A DNA stretch of 64,000 bases from Desulforegula conservatrix Mb1Pa (GCF_000426225.1 NZ_AUEY01000003.1:103431-167430), one strand, 5' to 3'. Shown: positions 8,697-17,724, counted from the first letter of the stretch. Notes: generated by a model from the sequence alone, not told the origin. Translations and numbers: made by a program.

Positions 8697-9706
8697 CAGA
8701 TGAAGAAAAAGGCGGACTTACAGGTCAACAGAAGGCGGCAATCTTTTTGATTGCGATGGGAGAGGATTATGCCGCCAATGTTTTCAAGCGAATGTCTGAT
8801 CGTGAGATCAGAAAGGCCGCCACTGCCATGGCCACCCTGGAAAAGATAGAACCTGCCGTGGTGGCTAAAGTCATGGAAGAATTCATAGAGCAATACGAAG
8901 GTGATGTGCCGATCATGGTTCAGGGAGACACCTTCATAAAAAATGTTCTTGGCAAGGCGCTGGAAAAGGAGCGGGCTGACATTTTCATCAAAGAAGTGGA
9001 GGAAGGTAAGAGGGATGTCCCGTTCGACTGGAGCTGGAAGGTCAATACATCCACAATGTCATCATATCTGGGCGCGGAGCATCCCCAGACTGTCGCCATG
9101 GTTCTGGCCCATCTGCCTCCTGAAATATCTGCTGAGGTCATGATTGGTCTGCCTGATGAAAGAAAGGGTGACATAGCTCTGCGTATTGCAAAACTTGGTC
9201 AGATTCCTGAGGACATAATAAGAGATGTGGATGACGCTTTGAGGGCTGAATTCAGCGGTGTGGCAGGCAAGGGAAGTAAAGGCGGCGGTCTTCAGGTTCT
9301 TGTTGATATATTGAACGGAGTTAATAAGGAAACCGAAGAGCTTGTCATGGAAACCATAGAAGAAGAAAATCCGGATATGGCTGAAGACATTAAAGGCATG
9401 ATGTTCGTATTTGAAGATCTGCTCAATGTAGATGACAAGGCTATGCGCGAGATTCTGAAGAAAGTTGAAGGCAGCCAGCTTACCATTGCGTTAAAGACGG
9501 CAAGTGATGAAATGAAGAAAAAGATTCTTGGAAACCTCTCTGCACGCGCGGCTGAAATGCTCATGGAAGACCTTGAGATTATGGGGCCTGTAAAGCTTTC
9601 AGATGTTGAAGGCGCTCAGTCTGAAGTTGTAAGAGCGGCCAAGGAGCTTGAGTCAGAAGGTACCATCACACTTGGAGGCAAAGGAAAGGGCGATGTCTTC
9701 GTCTGA
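8693..9706 (+). CDS. fliG: Flagellar motor switch protein FliG
   Basis: 337 residues with the three FliG regions. The N domain begins LTGQQKAAIFLIAMGED, the middle domain carries AEHPQTVAMVLAHLPPE near residue 130, and the C-terminal domain has the torque helix LSARAAEMLMEDLEIMGPVKL near residue 285-305. The conserved Arg and acidic motor residues are there; the last basic position is Lys instead of Arg. FliG forms the top of the C ring and meets the stator. It overlaps fliF by 4 bp and fliH by 14 bp. Confidence 0.97.
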   Translation: MTDEEKGGLTGQQKAAIFLIAMGEDYAANVFKRMSDREIRKAATAMATLEKIEPAVVAKVMEEFIEQYEGDVPIMVQGDTFIKNVLGKALEKERADIFIKEVEEGKRDVPFDWSWKVNTSTMSSYLGAEHPQTVAMVLAHLPPEISAEVMIGLPDERKGDIALRIAKLGQIPEDIIRDVDDALRAEFSGVAGKGSKGGGLQVLVDILNGVNKETEELVMETIEEENPDMAEDIKGMMFVFEDLLNVDDKAMREILKKVEGSQLTIALKTASDEMKKKILGNLSARAAEMLMEDLEIMGPVKLSDVEGAQSEVVRAAKELESEGTITLGGKGKGDVFV

Positions 9707-10571
9707 TAATAAAAACAGGCCTGATGATGATTGGAAGCCCATGTCAGTAGATGCTTCCGATCATTTCGAGGATATATCCTCTCCCCAAAGGGAGGAATCG
9801 GATTTCAGCGCCCTTTTCAGCCAAGAGGGCAAGAAGAAGAAAAAACAGGTCGATTCCTTTGTTCCTTTTGTTTCTAAAGATGGTGATTCCGTAAAGGTTA
9901 CGGAAATGACCGAAGATCTCTTTGAAGAAGATCCTGCTGAAAATGTATCCGATCATGTTGAGGAACCTGAAATACCGAGGATTTCCGAAGAAGAGCTGAA
10001 CGCTATAAGGGAAGTGGCCAGAAAAGAAGGCTTTGATCAGGGCTATGCGGACGGGTTTTCCAAAGGAGAAAAAGACGGATTCAGCAAGGGGGAAAAAGAC
10101 GGCTTTGCAAAGGGTGAGGCAACAGGTCATGACAATGGTTTGAAAATAGCAGCCAGCCAGGCTGAAAGTATAGAATCCCTCTTATCTGATATGAATTCGG
10201 CATATTCCGTTCTTATTAAAAAGAATGAGGCATTCATAATAAGTCTTATATGCCGTGCAGTTGAAAAAATTGTGTATGGTCTTCTTTCCATAGATCATCT
10301 GATAGTCAAGCGTGCTGTAATGGAAGCCTTTTCGCTTATTCCCGAGCCAGAGGACGTTACGGTCAGAATCAATACCGAAGATTACGAATTCATAGAGCAT
10401 GTCAAAGATGATTTTTTCAGGGAAATTTCTTCTCTCAAGCAGGTGACCGTGATTGCTGATCCAGGAGTCAAAAAAGGCGGATGCCAGATAGAATGTGCGG
10501 CAGGAACTGTTGATATGAATCTTGAAAAAAGACTTGAAAGCATAAAAAAGAAGATAATTGAACTCAGCTGA
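9693..10571 (+). CDS. fliH: Flagellar assembly protein FliH
   Basis: 292 residues with the chosen ATG, which follows AAGGAAAGGG inside the end of fliG. FliH regulates the export ATPase FliI and links it to the C ring. It has an acidic, poorly conserved N-terminal third, then Gly-x-x-x repeats typical of FliH (GYADGFSKGEKDGFSKGEKD, then GFAKGEATGHDNG), with a nearly exact 24-bp duplication coding GEKDGFSK/GEKDGFAK. The C-terminal domain includes CRAVEKIVYGL and ADPGVKKGGCQIEC, the FliH/YscL core. An upstream in-frame start at 9648 would lie deeper within fliG and lacks a ribosome-binding site. Confidence 0.92.
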   Translation: MSSSDNKNRPDDDWKPMSVDASDHFEDISSPQREESDFSALFSQEGKKKKKQVDSFVPFVSKDGDSVKVTEMTEDLFEEDPAENVSDHVEEPEIPRISEEELNAIREVARKEGFDQGYADGFSKGEKDGFSKGEKDGFAKGEATGHDNGLKIAASQAESIESLLSDMNSAYSVLIKKNEAFIISLICRAVEKIVYGLLSIDHLIVKRAVMEAFSLIPEPEDVTVRINTEDYEFIEHVKDDFFREISSLKQVTVIADPGVKKGGCQIECAAGTVDMNLEKRLESIKKKIIELS

Positions 10572-10609
10572 TGGAATGAATCTGTAATAATATAAAGATG
10601 GTTGTTTTT

Positions 10610-10690
10610 AGATTCTTGATTGGTGATTTTTGCGGTTGGCATTAATAATCAATATTCATACTTCTAAAATCAAAAATCAGCATTAAAAAA
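10610..10690. repeat. Dispersed palindromic repeat, family 3
   Basis: Carries TGATTTTTG near one end and CTAAAATCAAAAATCAG at the other, which are roughly inverted. The same TTCTAAAATCAAAAATC string occurs in the copy at 21950-22020, and a related inverted pair at 13672-13737. It is AT-rich and non-coding. Confidence 0.6.
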
Positions 10691-10790
10691 TTCAAGATGG
10701 CTATGCAGTATTTTCAGTTTGATTGTCTGCCCTGAAAATAATGACTTACAAGAATAACGGAAGTATTGTTTTCCAGGCATCTGACATAAT

Positions 10791-10830
10791 CATAAAATTT
10801 TTGCGGAGCTTTTTTCAAAAAGCGACTCGC
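10791..10830 (-). repeat. Dispersed repeat, family 2 core (reverse orientation)
   Basis: On the minus strand it reads GAGTCGCTTTTTGAAAAAAG followed by CTCCGCAAAA. This is the same core as at 13747, 14924, 39551 and 60378. Confidence 0.7.
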
Positions 10831-10886
10831 CGAAGGCACTCATAACTGAAAATAAGACAGAGCCGCAAAAATCAATAAGGCTTTTA

Positions 10887-12218
10887 ATGACCGACCCCCA
10901 TATACATGAGATTCACTGGGAAAAATACTTCGATGCCATTGATTCCTGCAGGCTTGGAGAAATAGAGGGCAGGATTGTAAATGTCATCGGACTTATTGCA
11001 GAGGCTGATGGCCTGGGTATGGGGATCGGCAGTCTTTGCAGAATTACAAAGGATGACGGCCATGAAATGATGGCAGAGGTTGTCGGATTCAGAGGCAGCC
11101 GTGTTCTTCTCATGCCATATGGAGAAACAAGGGGAATAAGGGCTGGCAGTAAGGTCACACTCATGGACAAGAGCCCCAGGGCTTTTGTTGGCGACGCTTT
11201 TCTTGGAAGAGTCGTGAGCGGAATGGGTGAACCCCTGGACGGGCTTGGGCCAATAAAACCCGAGGCTGAATACCCCCTTTACGGCAATCCCATCAATCCA
11301 CTTGAAAGACGCCAGATTCACGAGCCCCTTGATGTCGGCGTGGCAGCCATTAATGTCATGATCCCTCTTGGAAGAGGCCAAAGAATAGCCATCATGGCTG
11401 GTTCAGGAGTTGGTAAAAGCATGCTCATGGGCATGATGGCCAAGCATACGACAGCCAATGTTTCAGTAATAGCACTCATTGGTGAGCGAGGCAGGGAGGT
11501 TAAGGATTTTGTTGAAAGCAATCTTGGCCCTGACGGATTAAAAAATTCTGTCGTGATCGCGGCCACTTCCGACACTCCGCCCCTGGTAAGAATGAGGGGA
11601 GCTTATCTTGCCACCACAATTGCGGAATATTTCCGGGATCAGGGCAAAGACGTGCTTTTGATCATGGACTCCATCACCCGTTTTGCCATGTCTTCGAGAG
11701 ACGTAGGCCTAGCTGCTGGTGAGCCCCCGACCAGTCGAGGCTACACGCCTTCTTTTTTCGTGCAGATTCCTATTCTGCTTGAAAGGGCCGGCGCAGTTGC
11801 AGGCAAGGGAAGTATCACCGGAATATATACGGTTCTTGTGGAAGGTGACGATCTCAATGACCCTGTCGGAGATACCGTGCGTTCTATAGTTGACGGTCAT
11901 ATTGTATTGTCCAGACGTCTTGCCAACAAAGGTCATTATCCTGCAATAGAGGTTCTTGAAAGCGTAAGCCGTGTAATCAGGGATGTGACTGAGCCGGAGC
12001 ATCTTAAAATGAGGCAGAAGGCCATAGATCTGATGGCCGCATACCGGGAGGTCGAGGATATGATCAATATCGGAGCTTATGTGGAAGGTTCTGACAGCAG
12101 AATCGACTATGCCAGAAAGGTAATGCCTAAAATAAATGCTTTTCTGAGACAGTCTGTTGACAAGAAAATGTCCATTGAGATGGGCGTGGCTGAATTGAAG
12201 AATATCTTCAAGAACTAA
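10887..12218 (+). CDS. fliI: Flagellum-specific export ATPase FliI
   Basis: 443 residues, normal for FliI, the F1-beta-like hexameric ATPase of the flagellar type III export apparatus. Walker A AGSGVGKSM is near residue 172, Walker B VLLIMDSITRFA near 256, and the export-ATPase signature PPTSRGYTPSFF near 280. The N-terminal beta-barrel (RIVNVIGLIAEADG) and C-terminal helical domain (EVEDMINIGAYVEGSD) are complete. FliH lies upstream and FliJ downstream, its known partners in the export complex. The gene is separated from both by repeat-derived spacers. Confidence 0.97.
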   Translation: MTDPHIHEIHWEKYFDAIDSCRLGEIEGRIVNVIGLIAEADGLGMGIGSLCRITKDDGHEMMAEVVGFRGSRVLLMPYGETRGIRAGSKVTLMDKSPRAFVGDAFLGRVVSGMGEPLDGLGPIKPEAEYPLYGNPINPLERRQIHEPLDVGVAAINVMIPLGRGQRIAIMAGSGVGKSMLMGMMAKHTTANVSVIALIGERGREVKDFVESNLGPDGLKNSVVIAATSDTPPLVRMRGAYLATTIAEYFRDQGKDVLLIMDSITRFAMSSRDVGLAAGEPPTSRGYTPSFFVQIPILLERAGAVAGKGSITGIYTVLVEGDDLNDPVGDTVRSIVDGHIVLSRRLANKGHYPAIEVLESVSRVIRDVTEPEHLKMRQKAIDLMAAYREVEDMINIGAYVEGSDSRIDYARKVMPKINAFLRQSVDKKMSIEMGVAELKNIFKN

Positions 12219-12221
12219 GGA

Positions 12222-12355
12222 TTACAAGGTCGTAAAAAGTCCGATTAAAGTCATTGCGGCGCAGGCCTGAATCCAGAAATAATTGAAATTACTGGATGTT
12301 TTATCAAGTCCGGCATAACGCTGATGCTTTATTTGACTTTTTGCAAGTCCATCAA
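12222..12355. repeat. Dispersed intergenic repeat, family 1
   Basis: Begins TTACAAGGTCGTAAAAAGTC and ends GACTTTTTGCAAGTCCATCA, an imperfect terminal inverted repeat. Internal TCATTGCGGCG, TCCAGAA and TCAAGTCCGGCATAA match the copy at 6946. It fills almost the whole fliI-fliJ gap. Confidence 0.75.
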
Positions 12356-12367
12356 GGATGATGTTTT

Positions 12368-12817
12368 ATGAAAAAATTCAGATTCAGTCTTGAGCCTCTT
12401 TTAAAATATCGTACCTTCATGGAGCAGAAGGCAAAGCAGGAACTTGCCGAAGCTTTGAAAAATCTCTCAGACTGTGAGGAACAGATAAAAAAACTGGAAA
12501 ATGACAAGATCAACGCCATGGTTGAAATGGACAGGGAAATGGCAAAGGGTATTTCATCAGACCAGTACAGGCTTCACACTTCTTTCATCGACTCCCTGGA
12601 TGCAATGATTCTCAGTGAAGAAGACAGAAGAATCAGACTAATGAAGGTCGTGAGGGAAAAACAGCAGGCTCTTGCAAAAAGATCGGTTGATAAAAAAGCC
12701 ATTGAGAATCTTAAACAGAAAAAGAGGACTGAATACCTTGAAGAAATGGCATCGAGCCAGCAAAAAATTGCGGATGAGATAATCATGGTCAGAAAAGCGA
12801 GGGAAAACCTGAAATGA
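12368..12817 (+). CDS. fliJ: Flagellar export chaperone FliJ
   Basis: 149 residues, entirely predicted helical coiled coil. It begins FRFSLEPLLKYRTFMEQKAK, the standard FliJ opening (F-x-L-x-x-L-L-x-x-R), followed by heptad-rich segments such as EALKNLSDCEEQIKKLE and KKAIENLKQKKRTEYLEEM. FliJ contacts FliI and FlhA and escorts export chaperones. Its order after fliI and 4-bp overlap with the next gene fit the family. Sequence conservation is low, so the call rests on the N-terminal motif, length, coiled coil and position. Confidence 0.88.
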   Translation: MKKFRFSLEPLLKYRTFMEQKAKQELAEALKNLSDCEEQIKKLENDKINAMVEMDREMAKGISSDQYRLHTSFIDSLDAMILSEEDRRIRLMKVVREKQQALAKRSVDKKAIENLKQKKRTEYLEEMASSQQKIADEIIMVRKARENLK

Positions 12818-13623
12818 AATATTCAATCATACTGTTTTCATTGGTTTTGTTCATGGTTTTTTATTTTTCTCCGCCTGGAACAGAGAAGAATTCTATTTCT
12901 GTTTCCCCGGTTTTTGCCGAGGCAAAGAAAGAAGAAAAGCCCGCTGAAAAAAAAGAAGATAAGGCAGAGGCCAAAAAGGAAGAAAAAAAAGCGGATAAGG
13001 ACGAAAAACCGGCTGAAGAAAAAGGCAAGGAAGGCGAAGAAAAAGCCGCTGAAGGTGAAAAAAAGGCCGAGGGCGAGGCTGCCAAAGCAGAAGAGGCTCC
13101 AAAAGGTCCGTCAGAGGAAGAAGTTTCTGCAATGCTCAAGGCAATAGAGGATAAGAAAAAAGCACTTGCGGCAGAAGAAGAAAGAATCAATTCAGAAAGA
13201 AAACGTCTTGAGACCCTGAAAGAAGAAATAGATGAAAAAGTTGATGAGCTTACCAAGATTCGTCAGGAAACAGAAGGATCTATAAAGAATCTGGATTCCA
13301 AAAAATCAGCCGAAGAGATTGCAAAGGACGCGGCTGAAAAAGCCGAAGAAGAAACAAGGCTCAAGCAGCTTGTTAAAACATATTCCGCCATGAAACCCAA
13401 AAGCGCCGCTGCCCTGTTTGACAAACTCGATAACGATGTAGCCAAAAAAGTGATTCTCAGAATGAATGGCGATGTTGCAGGTAAGATCATGTCTTATGTA
13501 AACAGTGAAAAGGCTGCTACCATAAGCGAGGTGATTGCCGCAAAAAATGGCACGAAAACTGTCCGTCCCGAGACTGAAAAAAAGCCCCAGGACGCAAAAG
13601 AAGCACCTCCTGAGAAAAAGTGA
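12814..13623 (+). CDS. MotE-like exported flagellar protein (MgtE-N-type fold)
   Basis: 269 residues. An N-terminal hydrophobic segment (about 4-20) acts as signal or anchor. A Lys/Glu/Ala-rich low-complexity stretch (about 33-100) follows, then a coiled coil (AIEDKKKALAAEEERINSER) and a C-terminal helical domain with TYSAMKPKSAAALFDKLDND and KVILRMNGDVAGKIMSYVN. This last part matches the MgtE N-terminal-like region of MotE proteins, which chaperone or stabilise the stator MotC in Gram-negative flagella. It overlaps fliJ by 4 bp. The exact role here is inferred; the K/E/A stretch is longer than usual and may act as a flexible periplasmic spacer. Confidence 0.8.
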   Translation: MKYSIILFSLVLFMVFYFSPPGTEKNSISVSPVFAEAKKEEKPAEKKEDKAEAKKEEKKADKDEKPAEEKGKEGEEKAAEGEKKAEGEAAKAEEAPKGPSEEEVSAMLKAIEDKKKALAAEEERINSERKRLETLKEEIDEKVDELTKIRQETEGSIKNLDSKKSAEEIAKDAAEKAEEETRLKQLVKTYSAMKPKSAAALFDKLDNDVAKKVILRMNGDVAGKIMSYVNSEKAATISEVIAAKNGTKTVRPETEKKPQDAKEAPPEKK

Positions 13624-13636
13624 TTTGGATTCGCAG

Positions 13637-13670
13637 GTCTGATTAGAGCGCCCTTTGCTCGTAATCAGAC
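13637..13670 (+). terminator. Hairpin after the flagellar operon
   Basis: GTCTGATTA (13637-13645) pairs with TAATCAGAC (13662-13670), with an AGC/GCT extension inside the loop. It starts 14 bp after the MotE-like stop and is followed by TAATTTTT, so it is a plausible but weak-tailed terminator. Confidence 0.5.
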
Positions 13671-13671
13671 G

Positions 13672-13737
13672 TCATAATTTTTGATTTATGATTGATGTAA
13701 TCAGACCAATATTTCAAAAATCATAAATTGAAAATCA
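13672..13737. repeat. Dispersed palindromic repeat, family 3
   Basis: TTTTTGATTTATGATTGATG is answered by CAAAAATCATAAATTGAAAA, an imperfect inverted repeat. The structure is shared with 10610-10690 and 21950-22020. A family 2 core follows 10 bp later. Confidence 0.6.
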
Positions 13738-13746
13738 TGTGCCGTC

Positions 13747-13782
13747 GGGCCGCTTTTTTGGAAAAAGCTCAGCAAAAAACTT
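13747..13782 (+). repeat. Dispersed repeat, family 2 core
   Basis: GGGCCGCTTTTTTGGAAAAA then GCTCAGCAAAAAACTT matches the cores at 14924, 39551 and 60378. Confidence 0.7.
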
Positions 13783-13812
13783 ATGTTCATATTTTGAAAG
13801 GTAATACTCATA

Positions 13813-14814
13813 ATGATATTAAAACAGCAGATTCATCGGCTGATTTTTTTGAATAAATGCATTGTCTTCATATTTTTGAGTTTTTTTCTTTTTTGCGGAC
13901 TTACCGGATGTTCTGGTCTTCAAAAAGACTCAAAATCCATATCTGCCATATATTCAATGTCAGATGAAAAATCTGAATTCTCCCCTGTTTTTGAAATTCA
14001 GGGTTATGAAAAAGATCTCAACAGGATCGGAACTCCATCAGCCGTAATTCTTGATGGAGGTGACGAGGAAATCATCATAGATATAACAAAGCCGTCTGTT
14101 TTCACCCAGACCCAGAAATTCAAAACAGAAAATGGAAGCTATACAAATAGAATTTACAGGGTTCACTTTCCCAGAGTGCCATATTTCCATCTTACAGCCG
14201 GAAACAATGTTGGCCTTCTTGTGATTGTCACCATGGATTCTTCAAACAAGGCTGTTCTTGTCACCACAGTGCATACATGCGGGTGCTACAATGCCATAAT
14301 TCCGACAAACTATCTCCAGGAAAGCGCGTATCCTGATGGCTGGAATAAAGAATCTTTTGATTTATATGGGGAAACCCTTCCCGGAATGATAGATCTTTCC
14401 AATTCTGATTCATCCTCCATTCTTCTGAAAATAAGGCCTGATGTGCACAGGGTCATGGATATAAGGCCTTTGGCAAAAGAGAATTTGAATGCCTCGGATG
14501 AACGTCCCAGATTTGAAATGAAGAAGCATGATATGTCCGAACTTGAAAAGATCTCGGCAGGCGAAGGCAAAACCGTGAATTTTTTCCATAAGGACGGCTT
14601 AATGAAAGGCCATGTAAAAGGGACTGTAAAACCCCTTGAGATGATGTTCATGAGTCTCATCAGCCTTGATCTTTTTGTCGGTTCGGACAAAATTTACTCA
14701 CCGCCCGATGAGTATGGGAATCCCTTTTATACGAGCTTGAAACCCTGGAACAGAAATGAATCAGATATGCGTGACTTTGCCGGATATCTCAAGTTTTGGG
14801 GATGGAAGCTGTGA
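13813..14814 (+). CDS. Probable lipoprotein of unknown function
   Basis: 333 residues. The N-terminal hydrophobic run (about 16-30) ends in the lipobox LTGC with Cys33, so export and lipidation at the inner or outer membrane are expected. The mature part includes VVTMDSSNKAVLVTTVHTCG with Cys-Gly-Cys, and a C-terminal segment KIYSPPDEYGNPFYTSLKPW. I do not recognise a characterised family. It follows the flagellar cluster on the same strand but is separated by a terminator-like hairpin and repeats, so a flagellar role is not supported. No catalytic motif is evident. Confidence 0.75.
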   Translation: MILKQQIHRLIFLNKCIVFIFLSFFLFCGLTGCSGLQKDSKSISAIYSMSDEKSEFSPVFEIQGYEKDLNRIGTPSAVILDGGDEEIIIDITKPSVFTQTQKFKTENGSYTNRIYRVHFPRVPYFHLTAGNNVGLLVIVTMDSSNKAVLVTTVHTCGCYNAIIPTNYLQESAYPDGWNKESFDLYGETLPGMIDLSNSDSSSILLKIRPDVHRVMDIRPLAKENLNASDERPRFEMKKHDMSELEKISAGEGKTVNFFHKDGLMKGHVKGTVKPLEMMFMSLISLDLFVGSDKIYSPPDEYGNPFYTSLKPWNRNESDMRDFAGYLKFWGWKL

Positions 14815-14923
14815 TTTGATTTATGGCTTGACTCGTTACCGTGCTTTGCGTTTTCAGGTTTAAATACCAGAATATACTTCACATCATCATAAATGGAACT
14901 CTTCAGTTAGATGAAAGGTCAAA

Positions 14924-15068
14924 GGCCGCTTTTTGAAAAAAGCTTGGCAAAAACTTTTCGGTTATGGATTCTTTTGCGTGAAAAAACATATGTTCTCAAC
15001 TCTTAATAAAAAAATATAAAAGTTTTGGGAAAGGTCTGGAAAACCCTTTTTCAAAAGAGTTTTCCAGT
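14924..15068 (+). repeat. Composite family 2 repeat (about 145 bp)
   Basis: Left core GGCCGCTTTTTGAAAAAAGC then TTGGCAAAAACTTTT. Right part AAAAGTTTTGGGAAAGGTCT followed by the palindrome GGAAAACCCTTTTC/GAGTTTTCC. The same left and right parts, in the same order and spacing class, occur at 39551-39728. Confidence 0.75.
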
Positions 15069-15150
15069 AATAATGCAACAACAGGCAGGCATTTAAACTG
15101 CCTGACTCATTTCAAATGTTCAGGCTGTGACATTGATGAGTATAAATAAA

Positions 15151-15175
15151 GGCCCCGCAGAAATCAGCGGGACTT
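15151..15175 (-). terminator. Terminator-like hairpin after the AraC-type gene
   Basis: CCCGC (15154-15158) pairs with GCGGG (15167-15171). On the minus strand the stem is followed by CCTTTATTTA. It lies 15 bp beyond the stop of the AraC-type regulator. Confidence 0.5.
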
Positions 15176-15189
15176 TCGTAAAATGTCGA

Positions 15190-16065
15190 TTATTTATGAA
15201 TAGGAATGCAGATATCAGTTACAAGCTCTTCGGCAGGAGTTGTTTCTGGGCTGTTTCTGTATATTTCCAGGGAAGGCGCAAGTCCTGGTTCATAGCCGCT
15301 TGAAGGAAGCCATTCTCCGTAAAGCCAGCGGTAACAGTCATGCAATCCGTCATAACTTCCTTTGTGGGTAAGAACCGCAAATTCCCCGCCCATGATTTTT
15401 TGTTTTATTACCCCATTTTCCGGAATGTAATTGTCATTTACTTTGATGCAGGCGTCATAACGAATTTTGTCCTTTTCTGTTATGTCAGGATCATCGTAGC
15501 CAATACCAACGCAAAGATGTGGCATAACGGCATTTTTCATAACCGAGTCATTGCTGCATAGTTTCTGCCAAGCTGTATGGCATTCAAAATAGCTTCCAGT
15601 ATGGCGTACAGATGCCACAGTTATTTCTTCAAGGTTTTCAATTCTTACGTCCATTTTAGTCTCTCCATAATTTTTTATTGTGACTTCTGAATAAATAGTC
15701 TTTTCAGGAGATAACCCGATGCTTGTGCCAGATTTCCTGTAATCCATTGGAGACATAAGGAAAATTTTCTTGAACGCACGGGAAAACGATTCATGATTTT
15801 CATAGCCAGCATCAAAAGCTATATCTGTGACTGGCCTTGAGGTGTATTTCAGATCCCAGGCAGCGCGCTCAAGCTTGAGCCTCCTTGTGTAATCCATGAG
15901 CGACTCTCCTGTCATGGCCCTGAAAATCCTGTTGAAATGCCACGGTGAAAAGCAAGCAACACCTGCAAGTTCTTTAGTCCCGAGCTGTCTGTCGAGATGC
16001 TTTTGAATATGCATCTGCACCCTCAGAATGCGTTCTTCGTAATCCTGTCTGGTTCTTTCATTCAT
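15190..16065 (-). CDS. AraC-family transcriptional regulator with GyrI-like effector domain
   Basis: 291 residues. The N-terminal AraC DNA-binding region (about 5-105) has two helix-turn-helix units: LGTKELAGVACFSPWHFNRI and VTDIAFDAGYENHESFSRAF followed by KKIFLMSPMDYRK. The C-terminal half (about 125-290) is a GyrI-like small-molecule-binding fold (ENLEEITVASVRHTGSYFE, then GEFAVLTHKGSYDGLHDCYR), as in Rob and BmrR-related sensors. GGGAG 7 nt before the ATG at 16065 favours this start over an ATG five codons upstream. It is probably a sensor of lipophilic compounds, but no target operon is adjacent. Confidence 0.9.
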   Translation of the reverse strand: MNERTRQDYEERILRVQMHIQKHLDRQLGTKELAGVACFSPWHFNRIFRAMTGESLMDYTRRLKLERAAWDLKYTSRPVTDIAFDAGYENHESFSRAFKKIFLMSPMDYRKSGTSIGLSPEKTIYSEVTIKNYGETKMDVRIENLEEITVASVRHTGSYFECHTAWQKLCSNDSVMKNAVMPHLCVGIGYDDPDITEKDKIRYDACIKVNDNYIPENGVIKQKIMGGEFAVLTHKGSYDGLHDCYRWLYGEWLPSSGYEPGLAPSLEIYRNSPETTPAEELVTDICIPIHK

Positions 16066-16170
16066 GCTATCTCCCTTCATGAGGAGATATATAATGGATA
16101 ATAATATGGACTGCTTGACAATTTGTGCTTTTTCTCACGGAGGATTAATCAGAGTTCTTTAATCGAATAA

Positions 16171-16259
16171 AAGGTCCCGAAGTGTCTGTAAATACAGGAT
16201 GCCGGATCAGGCCCGGCATGAAGTCAACGCCTTTTGGGTTTTTTTGCAAGTTCATCAAT
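16171..16259. repeat. Dispersed intergenic repeat, family 1, partial
   Basis: Keeps AAGGTC at the left and CCGGATCAGGCCCGGCAT, AACGCCTTTT and TTTTTGCAAGTTCATCAA at the right. The internal CATTCCGGCG segment is lost. Its end overlaps the stop codon of the diguanylate cyclase. Confidence 0.6.
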
Positions 16260-17724
16260 TTTCAATGATGGTTTCAATTCTGTTGCGGCCGTTATCCTTG
16301 GCCAGATAAAGTGCCTTGTCAGCCCTTTCCATAATAGATTCAGGGGTTATGTCTGATTCCATAAGCCCTGATATTCCTATGCTGAGAGTTGCCTTTATTT
16401 CATTTGAACCTGCGGTTATCCTGATATCTTCACATCTGCTCCTGATTCGTTCAGCCGCGTCATTCGCTGATGTTATGTCTGTCTCAGGTAAAATAACGCA
16501 GAATTCTTCTCCGCCTATCCTTCCGGCAATATCCATATTTCTGATAGTGTCTTTGAAAAGCTTTCCCATTGATCTTAGAACTTCATCTCCTGCGCTATGT
16601 CCATATTTGTCGTTGACCTTTTTGAAGTAGTCAACATCAATCATTAATAGCGAAAGGGATCTTGAATAACGGTGGGATCTTTCAATTTCTGTGTTTAGTT
16701 CCTCAAGAAAGGCCCTTCTGTTAAGAAGACCTGTCAATGCGTCAATCTTTGCCTGAAACTCGAGCTTTGCTTGGGCCTCTTCACTGTATTTTATTGAAGC
16801 CAGCAGATGGTACCAGAGAAAAGCCACAAAAACCGTAACCCAGAAACAAAGGCCAATGATCGTCATGGTCTGCTTTTTCCATGGCGCAAGAACATCTTTC
16901 ATCGCAGAAGAAACCGCAATGACAAGGGGATAACTCTTTAGCCTTGAAAAACTCACTAATCTGGTCACGCCGTCCGTAGCGCTGCCATCAGTCAGAAAAG
17001 TCCCGCTTTCTTTTTGCATATGAGTGCTGAACTCAGAATAACTCAAGATAGATTTGCCAATGATTTTTTCGTTAAACGGGGCTCGTGCAATAATCTGCCC
17101 CTTATTTGAGAGTATTGTTATTGTCCCGTTTGGCTTGATTCTGGAATTTTCGTGAAGTTCTGCAATCCTGTCAAGTTCTATTGCTGCGAAAATCACTGCT
17201 ACGTATTTTGACTTGGCATTAACAGGTATAGATATAGGCACCAGCCATTTATTGGTGACCCTGCTTTTCAGTGGCTGGGATATATAAAATCCTTTTGTGG
17301 AGTCATCCAGCTGGACTTTGAAATATTCGCGGTCAGAAACATTTGCCAGCTCGTATTCGGACTGTTTCGGAATATAATGAAGCCCTCCTGAAGGAGAGAC
17401 TATCCTTATATCCACAAGATTGTCCGAAAGCTTTCTGAATCCGTCCACAAGACCTATGAATTCCTCAGCGCTGGCTGGGTCTGAGTCAGGATGATCCGCA
17501 ATCCACCTTTCGGAAGCCTGGAGAGAAAGCTCTATAATCCTGAACAGACCAGTTGTCTGCTCATCTAATGCTGATCTGAGCTGACCGAGGATTTTGGCGT
17601 CTGCGTCAAGAATCCTTTCACGTTCTGAGAAAGACCAGAAAAAGACCATGCCCCACATGAAACAAACGAGTAAGGATATTATGCCAAATATGCCTGCCCT
17701 GGTTCTTCTGAATTTGATTTTCAT
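16255..17724 (-). CDS. Membrane diguanylate cyclase (dCACHE-like sensor plus GGDEF)
   Basis: 489 residues. Membrane segments near residues 12-32 and 286-306 enclose a periplasmic sensor of dCACHE type (FYISQPLKSRVTNKWLVPIS and neighbouring beta strands). The GGDEF domain (about 330-489) has DALTGLLNRRAF at its start and GRIGGEEFCVILPE as the active site, so cyclic di-GMP synthesis is expected. RNMD lies five residues before GGEEF, a complete inhibitory I-site. Its closest relative in the window is the next gene upstream, with the same architecture. It is likely part of a duplicated pair that senses small ligands and changes c-di-GMP. Confidence 0.93.
   Translation of the reverse strand: MKIKFRRTRAGIFGIISLLVCFMWGMVFFWSFSERERILDADAKILGQLRSALDEQTTGLFRIIELSLQASERWIADHPDSDPASAEEFIGLVDGFRKLSDNLVDIRIVSPSGGLHYIPKQSEYELANVSDREYFKVQLDDSTKGFYISQPLKSRVTNKWLVPISIPVNAKSKYVAVIFAAIELDRIAELHENSRIKPNGTITILSNKGQIIARAPFNEKIIGKSILSYSEFSTHMQKESGTFLTDGSATDGVTRLVSFSRLKSYPLVIAVSSAMKDVLAPWKKQTMTIIGLCFWVTVFVAFLWYHLLASIKYSEEAQAKLEFQAKIDALTGLLNRRAFLEELNTEIERSHRYSRSLSLLMIDVDYFKKVNDKYGHSAGDEVLRSMGKLFKDTIRNMDIAGRIGGEEFCVILPETDITSANDAAERIRSRCEDIRITAGSNEIKATLSIGISGLMESDITPESIMERADKALYLAKDNGRNRIETIIEN

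Larger units (their letters stand above)
10572..10886. other. 315-bp gap between fliH and fliI, filled with repeats
   Basis: No gene is seen. The gap holds a family 3 palindromic repeat (10610-10690) and a reversed family 2 core (10791-10830). The fliI ribosome-binding site AAGG lies at the end. Such a break within a fli operon is unusual and is best explained by repeat insertion. Confidence 0.7.
14815..15189. other. 375-bp intergenic region with a composite repeat and a terminator
   Basis: Non-coding. It contains the composite family 2 element at 14924-15068 and the hairpin at 15151-15175. Nothing else is recognised. Confidence 0.7.
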